Assembly (NCBI RefSeq): GCF_001687365.1
Contig: NZ_LGLV01000008.1
Location: 361,306 to 425,305, forward strand
Origin: Pararhizobium polonicum
Lineage (GTDB): Bacteria > Pseudomonadota > Alphaproteobacteria > Rhizobiales > Rhizobiaceae
Reading direction: 5' to 3'
DNA: 64,000 bases
Of this stretch, positions 38,222 through 47,047 are shown piece after piece. Each line of letters begins with the position of its first letter. The stretch's first letter is position 1. Below the pieces are notes generated by a model that was not told the DNA's origin, did not search any database, and worked only from the letters and a program-made list of their open reading frames with translations. The position numbers and the translations under genes were made by a program.

Positions 38222-39091
38222 ATGGGCAAGACGATCGACAGGGCAGCGCTTGACGAGTGGTACGCCGTGGAAACGGGCGCGGACCTCACCGTCCGGCCGG
38301 TGCGCACGCGCCTGCTCGGACAGGAGATCGAGCTTTACCGCGACGAAAGCGGTGCGCCGGTCGTCCGCGAGGTGCTTGACGGCGGCTCGTTCGGCCCGCA
38401 GTTGCCGGTGCGCGAGCGCTACGGCTGCGTCTGGACGACGCTCGGAACGCCCCGCCGCGAGATCTTCGACATCATGGAAGCGGGCGAGGACGATCGCCGT
38501 TTCGTGCCGTGCGGCTGGGTGAAGATGCGCGCCTCGGGTCTGCGTGTCGTGGAAAACTTCCTCGACATGGCGCATTTCCCCTTCGTCCATGCGGATATTC
38601 TCGGCTCCGAACCGCATACGGAAGTACCGGGTTATCTCAGCGAGATCCGCCGTGACGTCGATGAGGTCTGGGCCACCAACTGCACTTTCTTCCAACCGCG
38701 CATCGCTGCCACCGAATCCGAAGGTGCTTTCGTGCAGCTGACCTACCGCGTGCCCAATCCATTCGTGGTGATGCTCTACCGGGTCTGTCCGACCTCGCCC
38801 AACCGGCTGGACGCCATCGCGCTCTTCATCCAGCCGTTGGAAGAGGGGCTCTGCCGGGCCCAGCCGGTGATGTATCTGGTCGATGATGCCTCGACGCAGA
38901 CCGCACTGCTCAATTTCGAGCAGGTCATCTTCCTGCAGGACCGCATCATCGTCGAAAACCAGCGGCCGCTGCTGCTGCCATTGGAACCCCGCCAGGAAAT
39001 CCCGACGCGTGCCGACAGTTCCTCCATCGCCTATCGCCGCTGGCTGAAGGAAAAAGGCCTGCGTTTCGGCACCACGGCAGGAGCTGCATGA
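38222..39091 (+). CDS. Rieske-cluster-less oxygenase catalytic subunit (NdmC-like), copy 2
   Basis: A 289-residue paralogue of the product at 21948. The iron-site motif is E111-N112-x2-D115-x2-H118-x4-H123 (ENFLDMAHFPFVH), with Asp240 in FLQDRIIVENQRP as probable third ligand. The N-terminal ~75 residues again keep only the frame of a Rieske domain (DEWYAVETG ... RERYGCVWTTLG) without CxH/CxxH. gggag precedes the start. It is coupled by ATGA to the xanthine-dehydrogenase-like gene, so its product may be handed to that hydroxylase. It must borrow electrons from a separate Rieske protein. Confidence 0.85.
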   Translation: MGKTIDRAALDEWYAVETGADLTVRPVRTRLLGQEIELYRDESGAPVVREVLDGGSFGPQLPVRERYGCVWTTLGTPRREIFDIMEAGEDDRRFVPCGWVKMRASGLRVVENFLDMAHFPFVHADILGSEPHTEVPGYLSEIRRDVDEVWATNCTFFQPRIAATESEGAFVQLTYRVPNPFVVMLYRVCPTSPNRLDAIALFIQPLEEGLCRAQPVMYLVDDASTQTALLNFEQVIFLQDRIIVENQRPLLLPLEPRQEIPTRADSSSIAYRRWLKEKGLRFGTTAGAA

Positions 39092-42000
39092 TCATGGCCG
39101 CAGGCGGGTTCACGGTGGTGCGCGCGGCTTCGGCAGACGAAGCGCTGTCGTTTGCTGCGAACCCGTCGTCCCGCCTTGTGGCCGGCGCGACGGCGCTTCA
39201 GCTCGAATGGGCCAAAGGCCAGCCGAAGCCGGAGCGGCTGATCGATCTGACACGGATCGCCGGGCTGTCGGCGATCAATATCAGTCCCGATCGGGTCCGC
39301 ATCGGCGCGCTCGTGCTGCTCGCCCGTCTGACGATGGATGCTGCACTGGCTATTGCCCTGCCGCTATTGACCACCGCCGCGAAAACCGTCGCAGGCCCCG
39401 CCGTGCGCAATCTGGCGACCATCGGCGGCAATATTGCCGGGCGAAGCGGCTGTCTTTTGCCGTCCCTTCTGGCGCTGGATGCGTCGCTCGAGATCGCAAC
39501 GCTTGAGGGGCGACGGACGGTGTCGTTGACCGCATGGCTTGCGGAGGACCAGAGCGGCCCCACCGTCATCGAGACCATCATCGTTCCCCGCCCAAAGCCC
39601 GGTTGCCGCTGGACACAGCGCAAGATCGGTCTGCGCGCCGCGTTCACGCCGAGCATCATTGGCATTTCGGCCGTGCTTGATCTCGATGGTGACACAATCC
39701 GCGCCGCCCGGCTGGCCGTCGGCGGCGGTAGTGTCGTGCCGGCGCGATTGCTGCAGGCGGAGCGGATACTTGCGGGCCTCAACCTTGCGGAAATCGATTG
39801 GGCCGGGGTCCACACCGCTCTCCTTTCAGACATCGTCGCGCCTGACGACGCGTTCCGCTCCGCCGCCTATCGGCGCCATGCTGCTGCCAATGCTCTCGTT
39901 CACGGTCTCAGCGGCACACTGACGGGTGACACCCAGGCAAGCGCCATGGGCATCGTGCAGGCGTCCAGCAATCTAGGAGCAGAAACACTGTTGTCGAAAG
40001 CCGCGCATGGCGATCGCTGGCATGTCCGTCCGGATGGTCCCGCCAAGGTCGCCGGTACATTTACCTATCTCACCGACCATCGAACGCCGGACATGCTGGT
40101 CGGACGTATCCTGCGCGCCGGCATCCCGCATGCGCGTATTGTCTCGATCGATACCAGCGCCGCGGAAGCGCTGCCCGGTGTCGCTGCTGTCGTGACGCAC
40201 CTTGACGTCCCCGGAGACAATGCCTTCGGTATCGTCATCCAGGACCAGCCGGCCTTCTGCTTCGACACCGTCCGTTATGCCGGCGACGCAGTGGCCGCTG
40301 TCGCCGCCGTCGATGCGCGCACGGCCGAAAGAGCGCTTGCCCTGATCCGGGTCGACTATGCGCCACTGCCGGTGGTGACCGATCCGCACGCGGCCCTCCT
40401 GCCGGATGCGCAGGCGGTCCATAATGGCGGCAATCTGCAATGTGCCCTGAGCTTTTCGAAGGGCGACATCGAGACCGGCTTTGCCCGCGCCGCCCATGTG
40501 GTCGAGGCTACCTATGAGACACCGAGGCAGATGCACGGCTTCATGGAAACCGAAGGTGGCCATGCCTTCGTCGGCGAAGACGGGATATTGACCGTCTGCG
40601 CGGGCGGCCAGCACGGCAGCCGCGACCGGCTGCAACTGTCGCGAATCCTGGCGATGCCGGAAGAGAAAATCCGCGTTGTCACCAGCCCCACCGGCGGGGC
40701 CTTCGGCGGCAAGGACGAACTGACCGTACAACCTGCCCTGGCGCTTCTGGCCTTGAAGACCGGCCGCCGGGTTCGCCTGCAGCTCGACCGGGCGGAATCG
40801 GTGATGGCGGGCACGAAGCGCAACCCGATGACGATCCGCATGCGCACGGCTTGCGATAGCGAAGGTATGCTGCTCGCTCAGGACGTGGAGGTAATCGGCG
40901 ACGCCGGAGCTTATGTCTCTCTCGGCGCAGCGGTGCTCGAAACGGCGCTGGAACATGCCTGCGGCCCCTATGTCGTTCCGCATGTCGCCAGCAGCGGCAG
41001 GCTTGCCTATACCAACAACGGGGTCTGCGGTGCCTTTCGCGGCTTCGGCGCCAATCAGATGACCTTTGCCGTCGAATGCCAGATGGACAGGCTGGCGGCA
41101 GCCTGCGGTCTCGATCCCCTCGATATGCGCCGCCGCAATCTGCGGCAGCCGGGCATGGCGGGAACGCTTGGCCAGAAGGTCGCGCCCTCCGAACGGCTGG
41201 CTGAAATGCTCACTGCCGCGCAGGCCGACCCGCTCTGGCAAAAGCCCGCTGGCCTGTCGCTCGATGGCAGCGAGGTTCTCGGCATCGGTATGGCACTGAA
41301 CTATCAGGGCAATGGCCTTGGTACCCTGCCGCCCGATCCGGGGGGCGGTGGATTGCGGCTGGCGCCGGACGGCATGATTGAGGCGCTGTATGGATTGGAC
41401 GAGATGGGGCAGGGGCTGCTGACCTCCGTTCAGGCCGCTGTCTCGAGCGCGCTCGGCTGCGCCCGCGCTGACATCCGCGCGGTGACGGGCGATACCGCAG
41501 AGACACCGGAATCCGGCTCGACCACCGCCTCGCGCGGTGCTTACGTCGTCTGGAAAGCGGCCGCGCTGGCAGCGCCTGAATTCTCGGCGCATATCCTGGC
41601 CGCCGCCGCCGGCGTGCTTGGGCGGCCGGTCCGGCAGCTTGTCCTCATGGCCGGCGGCATCGGCGAGTGTGGATCGAACAGCGGCATGCCCCTCCTGAGC
41701 TTCCGGCAGCTTGCCGATGCGCTCGGTCCCGGCGCTTTGCCCGCTGTCTCGACGCGCTTCGATTTTCCGAAGACGGACTATACCAGCGGCAACGCCCGCT
41801 TCCTGTTTGCCTTCGGCGCCACGCTGGCGCGGGTGGCCGTCAGCCGCATCACCGGGCAGGTGCGTGTTCTCGATCTCGTGCAGCATACGGCGGCAGGACC
41901 GGTGCTGGATGTCGCCGCCTATCTCGGCCAGATCGAGGGCGGCGGCTTGCAAGGTCTCGGCTTTACGCTGAGCGAGGATGCGATCATGGAGAACGGTCAT

Positions 42001-42249
42001 TTCGTGACAACCAATCTCGACAGCTACATGCTGCCGGGCATCGCCGACGCGCCGGAGACGCTGCGGGTGCATGCGCTGGAAACGCTGGATGTGGACGATC
42101 CCTTCGGACCGCGCGGCGTCGGCGAACTCGGCATCGGCGCCATCACCCCGGCCATCGCCAATGCGGTTGCCAATGCCATCGGCATCTGGCCGGGCCGCAC
42201 GCCGTTCGATCCGCAGATGCTGCTCGATGCCATGGAAAACCAAGCATGA
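39088..42249 (+). CDS. Xanthine dehydrogenase-family hydroxylase, fused FAD and molybdopterin subunits
   Basis: A 1053-residue fusion. Residues ~1-275 are the FAD-binding medium subunit (VAGATALQLEWAKG, TIGGNIAGRSGC), and the rest is the molybdopterin subunit (GGAFGGKDE near residue 540, CGAFRGFGANQ, and the catalytic Glu in GVGELGIGAITPAIANAV near the C-terminus). The iron-sulfur subunit is the next gene, coupled by ATGA. In most bacteria the two large parts are separate genes. Such enzymes hydroxylate purines, nicotinate, or aldehydes; here hypoxanthine, xanthine or an oxygenase product is likely. Confidence 0.9.
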   Translation: MIMAAGGFTVVRAASADEALSFAANPSSRLVAGATALQLEWAKGQPKPERLIDLTRIAGLSAINISPDRVRIGALVLLARLTMDAALAIALPLLTTAAKTVAGPAVRNLATIGGNIAGRSGCLLPSLLALDASLEIATLEGRRTVSLTAWLAEDQSGPTVIETIIVPRPKPGCRWTQRKIGLRAAFTPSIIGISAVLDLDGDTIRAARLAVGGGSVVPARLLQAERILAGLNLAEIDWAGVHTALLSDIVAPDDAFRSAAYRRHAAANALVHGLSGTLTGDTQASAMGIVQASSNLGAETLLSKAAHGDRWHVRPDGPAKVAGTFTYLTDHRTPDMLVGRILRAGIPHARIVSIDTSAAEALPGVAAVVTHLDVPGDNAFGIVIQDQPAFCFDTVRYAGDAVAAVAAVDARTAERALALIRVDYAPLPVVTDPHAALLPDAQAVHNGGNLQCALSFSKGDIETGFARAAHVVEATYETPRQMHGFMETEGGHAFVGEDGILTVCAGGQHGSRDRLQLSRILAMPEEKIRVVTSPTGGAFGGKDELTVQPALALLALKTGRRVRLQLDRAESVMAGTKRNPMTIRMRTACDSEGMLLAQDVEVIGDAGAYVSLGAAVLETALEHACGPYVVPHVASSGRLAYTNNGVCGAFRGFGANQMTFAVECQMDRLAAACGLDPLDMRRRNLRQPGMAGTLGQKVAPSERLAEMLTAAQADPLWQKPAGLSLDGSEVLGIGMALNYQGNGLGTLPPDPGGGGLRLAPDGMIEALYGLDEMGQGLLTSVQAAVSSALGCARADIRAVTGDTAETPESGSTTASRGAYVVWKAAALAAPEFSAHILAAAAGVLGRPVRQLVLMAGGIGECGSNSGMPLLSFRQLADALGPGALPAVSTRFDFPKTDYTSGNARFLFAFGATLARVAVSRITGQVRVLDLVQHTAAGPVLDVAAYLGQIEGGGLQGLGFTLSEDAIMENGHFVTTNLDSYMLPGIADAPETLRVHALETLDVDDPFGPRGVGELGIGAITPAIANAVANAIGIWPGRTPFDPQMLLDAMENQA

Positions 42250-42728
42250 CCGGCGAACACGTCACGTTCCGTCTCAACGGTGAAACCATCCAGCTCGATG
42301 CGCCCGGCGATGCGCGCCTGATTGACCTGTTACGGGATGATCTTGGGTATATGGCAGCAAAGAAGGGATGCGGTATCGGCCGCTGCGGCGCCTGTAGCGT
42401 CCTGATGAACGGCGCACCGGTCAATGCCTGCCTGCTGATGCCCTGGCAGTTGCAAGGGGCGGATATCATCACGCCGGAAGGGCTCGATCGTCTTTCCGAA
42501 GCGACGGTCATCCGTCAGGCGCTTGCCGCGGAAAACGCATTCCAGTGCGGCTATTGCGCGCCGGGGTTCACCATCGTGCTGACGGCTCTGCTGCGGGAAA
42601 AGCCGGATGCGGGCGAAGCCGATATCCGCGCCGCCCTGGAAGGCAATCTCTGCCGCTGCACCGGCTATCATTCCATCATTCGCGGCGCGCTTGCCGCCGT
42701 TGCCGCACTCGCCGGAGAAACACAATGA
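42246..42728 (+). CDS. Xanthine dehydrogenase-family [2Fe-2S] subunit
   Basis: A 160-residue iron-sulfur subunit with both clusters: a plant-type site in CGIGRCGACSVLMNG plus a following Cys, and a second site in CGYCAPG and CRCTGYHSI. ATG 42246 lies in the stop of the large subunit; the frame open to 41667 is a shadow of that gene. Electrons flow from the molybdenum site through these clusters to the FAD domain of the fused subunit. Confidence 0.92.
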   Translation: MTGEHVTFRLNGETIQLDAPGDARLIDLLRDDLGYMAAKKGCGIGRCGACSVLMNGAPVNACLLMPWQLQGADIITPEGLDRLSEATVIRQALAAENAFQCGYCAPGFTIVLTALLREKPDAGEADIRAALEGNLCRCTGYHSIIRGALAAVAALAGETQ

Positions 42729-44230
42729 CCGTCATCATCCGCAACAGCGAGCCGACCAACGAAGCGGCCAGGGCCTTTCTCGCCCGGTCCCGCAAGCAGC
42801 ATCTGATCGGCGGCGTCTGGGTCGATGCCTCCGACGGTTCCGTTTTCGAAACGCACGATCCGGCAACCGGCCGCCGTCTGGCCGAGCTTGCCAAGGGGAC
42901 CGCGGAGGATGCAAACAGCGCCGTGGCTTCGGCACGTGCCGCCTTCGAAAGCGATCCCTGGCGCGGCATGACCCCGTCCGCACGTGGCAGGCTGCTGTGG
43001 CGCATCGCCGATCTGATCGATGCGCATGCGGACGAACTGGCAGAACTCGAAACGCTCGATCAGGGAAAATCCCTGAAGACCGGCCGCTTCGGTGAAATTC
43101 CGGCCGCCGCCGAGCAGTTCCGCTATTTCGCCGGGTTCGCCACCAAGATCCTCGGCTCGACCATTCCGACCTCGATCGGCTATCAGCCGCCGGGCAAGAA
43201 GATGTTCGCCTATACCACCCGCGAACCGATCGGCGTCGTTGCCGCCATCACGCCCTGGAATTCACCGCTGCTGATGGCGGCGATGAAGCTGGCCCCGGCG
43301 CTTGCCGCTGGCTGCACGGTGGTGCTCAAGCCGGCGGAAGAGACATCGTTGACGGCGCTGCGCCTGGGTGAGCTGATGCTGGACGCGGGCCTGCCCGCAG
43401 GCGTCGTCAATATCGTCACGGGCTTCGGCGAAACCGTGGGCGCGGCGCTGACGGCGCATCCGGACGTCGACAAGGTCGCCTTCACCGGCTCGACCGAAGT
43501 CGGCAAGATGATCCTTGGTGCGGCACAAGGCAATCTGAAGAAGCTGACGCTGGAACTCGGCGGCAAGTCGCCCGCCATCGTTCTGCCCGACGCGGATTTC
43601 GATCTCGCCATCCCGGGCATCGCACGCGGTATCTTTGCCAATGCGGGTCAGGTCTGCGTGGCCGGATCGCGCGTCTATGCGCATCGCTCAGTGCATGACC
43701 GGCTGGTCGAGGGGTTGGCGAAGGAAGCATCAAAACTGCGCCTTGGCCATGGCCTCGATCCGGAAGTGGATCTCGGACCGCTGGTCAACCGCAAACAGGC
43801 GGACAGGGTCGCCGGCTATGTCGCGGAAGGGCACAACGACGGTGCGACCGTCGTTGCGGGTGGCGGCCAGGAGGGTACGTTCTTTCAGCCGACGGTGGTG
43901 ACCGGCGCTCGCGCCGACATGCGGATGATGCGTGAGGAAATCTTCGGTCCTGTCGTGGCCGTAACCCCTTTCGACGATGTCGATGAAGCCATCGTCTATG
44001 CCAACGATTCGCCTTACGGCCTTGCCGCCAGCGTCTGGACGGCCGATCTGAGTTCCGCCCACCGGCTGGCGGGGCGCATCCGGTCGGGGACCGTCTGGAT
44101 CAACTGCCACTCCTATTTCTCTCCGGAACTGCCCAAGGGTGGCCACAAACAGTCCGGCTGGGGCTACGAGAACGGTGCGCAGGGGCTGGAAAACTATCTG
44201 GAAACAAAGACCGTCTGCGCCGTCATCTGA
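42725..44230 (+). CDS. NAD(P)-dependent aldehyde dehydrogenase
   Basis: A 501-residue aldehyde dehydrogenase. The general-base Glu is in TLELGGKSPAIV and the nucleophilic Cys in FANAGQVCVAGSR; the cofactor fold TPWNSPLLMAAMKLAPALAAG is typical. It starts in the stop of the [2Fe-2S] gene (ATGA at 42725) and is the last gene of the operon. It may oxidise an aldehyde from the ThDP decarboxylase or GMC enzyme, or the aldehyde released by oxidative N-dealkylation. Confidence 0.9.
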   Translation: MTVIIRNSEPTNEAARAFLARSRKQHLIGGVWVDASDGSVFETHDPATGRRLAELAKGTAEDANSAVASARAAFESDPWRGMTPSARGRLLWRIADLIDAHADELAELETLDQGKSLKTGRFGEIPAAAEQFRYFAGFATKILGSTIPTSIGYQPPGKKMFAYTTREPIGVVAAITPWNSPLLMAAMKLAPALAAGCTVVLKPAEETSLTALRLGELMLDAGLPAGVVNIVTGFGETVGAALTAHPDVDKVAFTGSTEVGKMILGAAQGNLKKLTLELGGKSPAIVLPDADFDLAIPGIARGIFANAGQVCVAGSRVYAHRSVHDRLVEGLAKEASKLRLGHGLDPEVDLGPLVNRKQADRVAGYVAEGHNDGATVVAGGGQEGTFFQPTVVTGARADMRMMREEIFGPVVAVTPFDDVDEAIVYANDSPYGLAASVWTADLSSAHRLAGRIRSGTVWINCHSYFSPELPKGGHKQSGWGYENGAQGLENYLETKTVCAVI

Positions 44231-44236
44231 AGTATT

Positions 44237-44250
44237 GCCTGCCCGCAGGC
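44237..44250 (+). terminator. Short hairpin after the aldehyde dehydrogenase gene
   Basis: GCCTGC-CC-GCAGGC lies six bases beyond the stop of the eight-gene operon. Its loop of two bases implies an imperfect closure and there is no T-run, so terminator function is weakly supported. Confidence 0.3.
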
Positions 44251-44296
44251 TCTGACGCCGGCGTAAGCCGCGCCGCAGTTCGGCCGTTAAAAATCG

Positions 44297-44369
44297 TTAT
44301 TGCGACTAATTCTTACTTGCAATAAAAACGGCATCGCTTATTGTTGCAGTTGAAACTTAGTCGCAATAA
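44297..44369. promoter_or_regulatory. sitA control region with 13-bp inverted repeats
   Basis: TTATTGCGACTAA (44297-44309) and TTAGTCGCAATAA (44357-44369) are perfect reverse complements. Between them lie TTGCAATAA (44317-44325) and TTATTGTTGCAG (44338-44348). The repeated GCAATAA/TTATTGC core directly in front of sitA fits binding sites for a Fur/Mur-type repressor, which in rhizobia controls sitABCD. The second arm ends just before the ribosome site of sitA. Confidence 0.55.
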
Positions 44370-44379
44370 GGAGATGCGG

Positions 44380-45288
44380 ATGCTCGATAGGGTGAGGCGG
44401 TCGGTGCTGGCCGGAATGATGGGGGCCGCAATCGCGCTTGCCGTAACGGCAACGCAGGCGGCAGCCGAGGAAAAATTCAAGGCCGTTACCACATTTACCG
44501 TCATCGCCGATATCGCCCAGAACGTTGCAGGCGACGCTGCGATCGTCGAATCGATCACCAGGCCGGGCGCGGAGATCCATAATTATGCGCCGACGCCGGG
44601 TGATATCCGCCGCGCGCAGGGCGCGCAGCTGATCCTGTGGAACGGTCTGAACCTGGAGCTCTGGTTCGAAAAATTCTTCCAGAACGTCGAGGATGTTCCG
44701 GGCGTCGTGGTCTCGGACGGCATCGAGCCGATGGGGATTGCCGAAGGCCCCTATCAGGGCAAGCCCAACCCGCATGCCTGGATGTCGCCAAGCGCGGCGG
44801 AAATCTATGTCGACAACATCCGCGATGCCTTCGTGAAATACGACCCGAAGAATGCCGAGATCTACACGGCAAACGCCACCGCGTATAAGCAAAAAATCAA
44901 GGATGCCGTCGATCCGATCAAGGCCAAGCTTGCCGCCATTCCGCAAGACAAGCGCTGGCTGGTATCGAGCGAGGGCGCGTTCAGCTACCTGGCCCACGAT
45001 TTCGGGCTGAAGGAACTCTATTTGTGGCCGATCAATGCGGACCAGCAGGGAACGCCGCAGCAGGTCCGCAAGGTCATCGATGCGGTTCGCGCCAACAAGA
45101 TCTCGGTCGTTTTCAGTGAAAGCACGATCTCGGCCAATCCGGCAGAACAGGTTGCGCGGGAGACGGGCGCCAAATATGGCGGCGTGCTCTATGTCGATTC
45201 CCTCAGCGAGCCGGATGGCCCTGTCCCGACCTATATCGACCTGCTGCGCGTGACCTCCGACACCATTGCCAACGGTCTTGCCGAATGA
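44380..45288 (+). CDS. sitA: Mn/Fe ABC transporter substrate-binding protein SitA
   Basis: A 302-residue cluster A-I (ZnuA/MntC/SitA) metal-binding protein with a Sec signal ending AQAAAEE-like. Metal ligands are visible in [27 protein letters not shown] and FSESTIS (His, His, Glu, Glu/Asp pattern of Mn/Fe rather than Zn proteins, which add a His-rich loop). ATG 44380 has AAGGAG six bases upstream; ATG 44374 would touch it. It heads sitABCD. Confidence 0.92.
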   Translation: MLDRVRRSVLAGMMGAAIALAVTATQAAAEEKFKAVTTFTVIADIAQNVAGDAAIVESITRPGAEIHNYAPTPGDIRRAQGAQLILWNGLNLELWFEKFFQNVEDVPGVVVSDGIEPMGIAEGPYQGKPNPHAWMSPSAAEIYVDNIRDAFVKYDPKNAEIYTANATAYKQKIKDAVDPIKAKLAAIPQDKRWLVSSEGAFSYLAHDFGLKELYLWPINADQQGTPQQVRKVIDAVRANKISVVFSESTISANPAEQVARETGAKYGGVLYVDSLSEPDGPVPTYIDLLRVTSDTIANGLAE

Positions 45289-46190
45289 ACGCGCAGGTCC
45301 ACTCCTTTGCAGGCTCCCCTTCACCGGAGGGGGGCTCAGGCATTTCCGTCCGGGATGCGACGGTGACCTACCGCAACGGCCATACGGCTTTGCATGATGC
45401 CACCTTCCACATTCCGACCGGGACGATCACGGCGCTGGTCGGCATGAACGGTTCCGGCAAATCGACGCTGTTCAAGGCGATCATGGGCTTTGTGCGCACG
45501 TCGAAGGGATCCATTTCCGTGCTCGGCCAGACGGTTGAGGCAGCGCTCAAGAAGAACCTCGTTGCCTATGTTCCGCAGAGCGAGGATGTCGACTGGAACT
45601 TTCCGGTTCTGGTCGAGGACGTCGTGATGATGGGCCGCTACGGCTATATGGGCATGATGCGACGCGCCAGAAGCGTGGACCATGACGCGGTGTCATCAGC
45701 GCTTGCCCGGGTCGGCATGAGTGACTTTCGCAAACGCCAGATCGGCGAACTTTCCGGCGGCCAGAAGAAGCGCGTCTTCCTTGCGCGCGCACTTGCGCAG
45801 GACGGGCGTGTGATCCTGCTCGATGAGCCTTTCACCGGCGTTGACGTCAAGACGGAGGACGCCATCATCACGCTGCTGCGCGCGTTGCGGGATGAGGGGA
45901 GGGTGATGCTGGTCTCCACCCACAATCTCGGCAGCGTACCGGAATTCTGCGATCGCACCGTTCTGCTCAATCGCACCGTGCTGGCTTATGGCACGACGGT
46001 GGAAACCTTCACGCAGGCCAATCTCGAAAGGACGTTCGGCGGCGTGCTGCGGCATTTCGTTCTGAACGGCGCTGACGGAGGAAAGCCGCATCCGGTCGGT
46101 TTCATCTCCGACGACGAAAGGCCGCTCGTGCTCTATGACGACGAGCAGGATGCCCGCGATCCGGCAAAAGGCGCCGGAGGCCGGACCTGA
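45285..46190 (+). CDS. sitB: Mn/Fe ABC transporter ATP-binding protein SitB
   Basis: A 301-residue metal-importer ATPase: Walker [15 protein letters not shown], signature [15 protein letters not shown], Walker [13 protein letters not shown] and switch His in VSTHNLGS. Its start overlaps the sitA stop (ATGA). A C-terminal extension after the ATPase core (~50 residues) is charged and of unknown role. It energises the SitC/SitD channel. Confidence 0.93.
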   Translation: MNAQVHSFAGSPSPEGGSGISVRDATVTYRNGHTALHDATFHIPTGTITALVGMNGSGKSTLFKAIMGFVRTSKGSISVLGQTVEAALKKNLVAYVPQSEDVDWNFPVLVEDVVMMGRYGYMGMMRRARSVDHDAVSSALARVGMSDFRKRQIGELSGGQKKRVFLARALAQDGRVILLDEPFTGVDVKTEDAIITLLRALRDEGRVMLVSTHNLGSVPEFCDRTVLLNRTVLAYGTTVETFTQANLERTFGGVLRHFVLNGADGGKPHPVGFISDDERPLVLYDDEQDARDPAKGAGGRT

Positions 46191-47047
46191 TGGCGTTGCT
46201 GTTCGAACCCTTTACCTATGACTACATGGTCAACGCCATGTGGGTATCGGCGCTGGTCGGCGGCGTCTGCGCCTTCCTGTCCTGCTATCTGATGCTCAAG
46301 GGCTGGTCGCTGATCGGCGATGCGCTTTCGCATGCGATCGTGCCCGGGGTTGCCGGCGCCTATATGCTCGGCCTGCCGTTTTCCATCGGCGCCTTCTTCT
46401 CCGGCGGCCTTGCCGCCGCCGCCATGCTGTTTCTCAACCAGCGGACCAAGCTGAAGGAAGATGCGATCATCGGCCTGATCTTCTCCTCCTTCTTCGGTCT
46501 CGGCCTGTTCATGGTTTCGCTGTCGCCGACCTCGGTGAATATCCAGACCATCGTGCTTGGCAATATCCTCGCCATCACGCCGCAGGATACGCTGCAGCTC
46601 GCCATCATCGGCTTCGTTTCGCTGGCCATTCTTCTGGTGAAATGGAAGGACCTGATGGTGGTCTTCTTCGATGAAAACCACGCGCGTTCGATCGGCCTCA
46701 ACCCGGCGGCGCTGAAGATCATGTTCTTCACGCTTTTGTCCGCCTCGACGGTCGCCGCCCTCCAGACCGTTGGCGCGTTCCTCGTCATCTGCATGGTCGT
46801 CACGCCGGGCGCGACCGCTTATCTGCTGACCGATCGTTTTCCACGGCTTCTCGTCATTGCCGTCGCCATTGGGGCGCTGACCAGCTTTACCGGCGCCTAT
46901 GCCAGCTATTTTCTCGACGGCGCGACCGGCGGCATCATCGTCGTTCTGCAAACGCTGATTTTCCTCCTGGCTTTCTTCCTCGCCCCTAAGCATGGAATGC
47001 TGGCTGCCCGCCGCCGGGCAACCCAAGCACTGGAGGCAGGCCTGTGA
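46190..47047 (+). CDS. sitC: Mn/Fe ABC transporter permease SitC
   Basis: A 285-residue ABC-3-family permease with about eight membrane segments. The family stretch LKGWSLIGDALSHAIVPGVAG is near the N-terminus. It overlaps the sitB stop by one base (TGATG) and the sitD start by four (GTGA). With SitD it forms the membrane channel for Mn(II)/Fe(II). Confidence 0.92.
   Translation: MALLFEPFTYDYMVNAMWVSALVGGVCAFLSCYLMLKGWSLIGDALSHAIVPGVAGAYMLGLPFSIGAFFSGGLAAAAMLFLNQRTKLKEDAIIGLIFSSFFGLGLFMVSLSPTSVNIQTIVLGNILAITPQDTLQLAIIGFVSLAILLVKWKDLMVVFFDENHARSIGLNPAALKIMFFTLLSASTVAALQTVGAFLVICMVVTPGATAYLLTDRFPRLLVIAVAIGALTSFTGAYASYFLDGATGGIIVVLQTLIFLLAFFLAPKHGMLAARRRATQALEAGL

Noticed and set aside
36782..38695. 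637-residue minus-strand frame
   Set aside because: Antisense to the amidohydrolase and oxygenase genes, His/Arg-rich shadow without recognisable domains.
39973..42243. 756-residue minus-strand frame
   Set aside because: Antisense shadow of the molybdenum hydroxylase gene.
41667..42245. N-terminal extension of the [2Fe-2S] subunit
   Set aside because: Arg/Ala-rich shadow of the large subunit gene; the real start is the coupled ATG at 42246.
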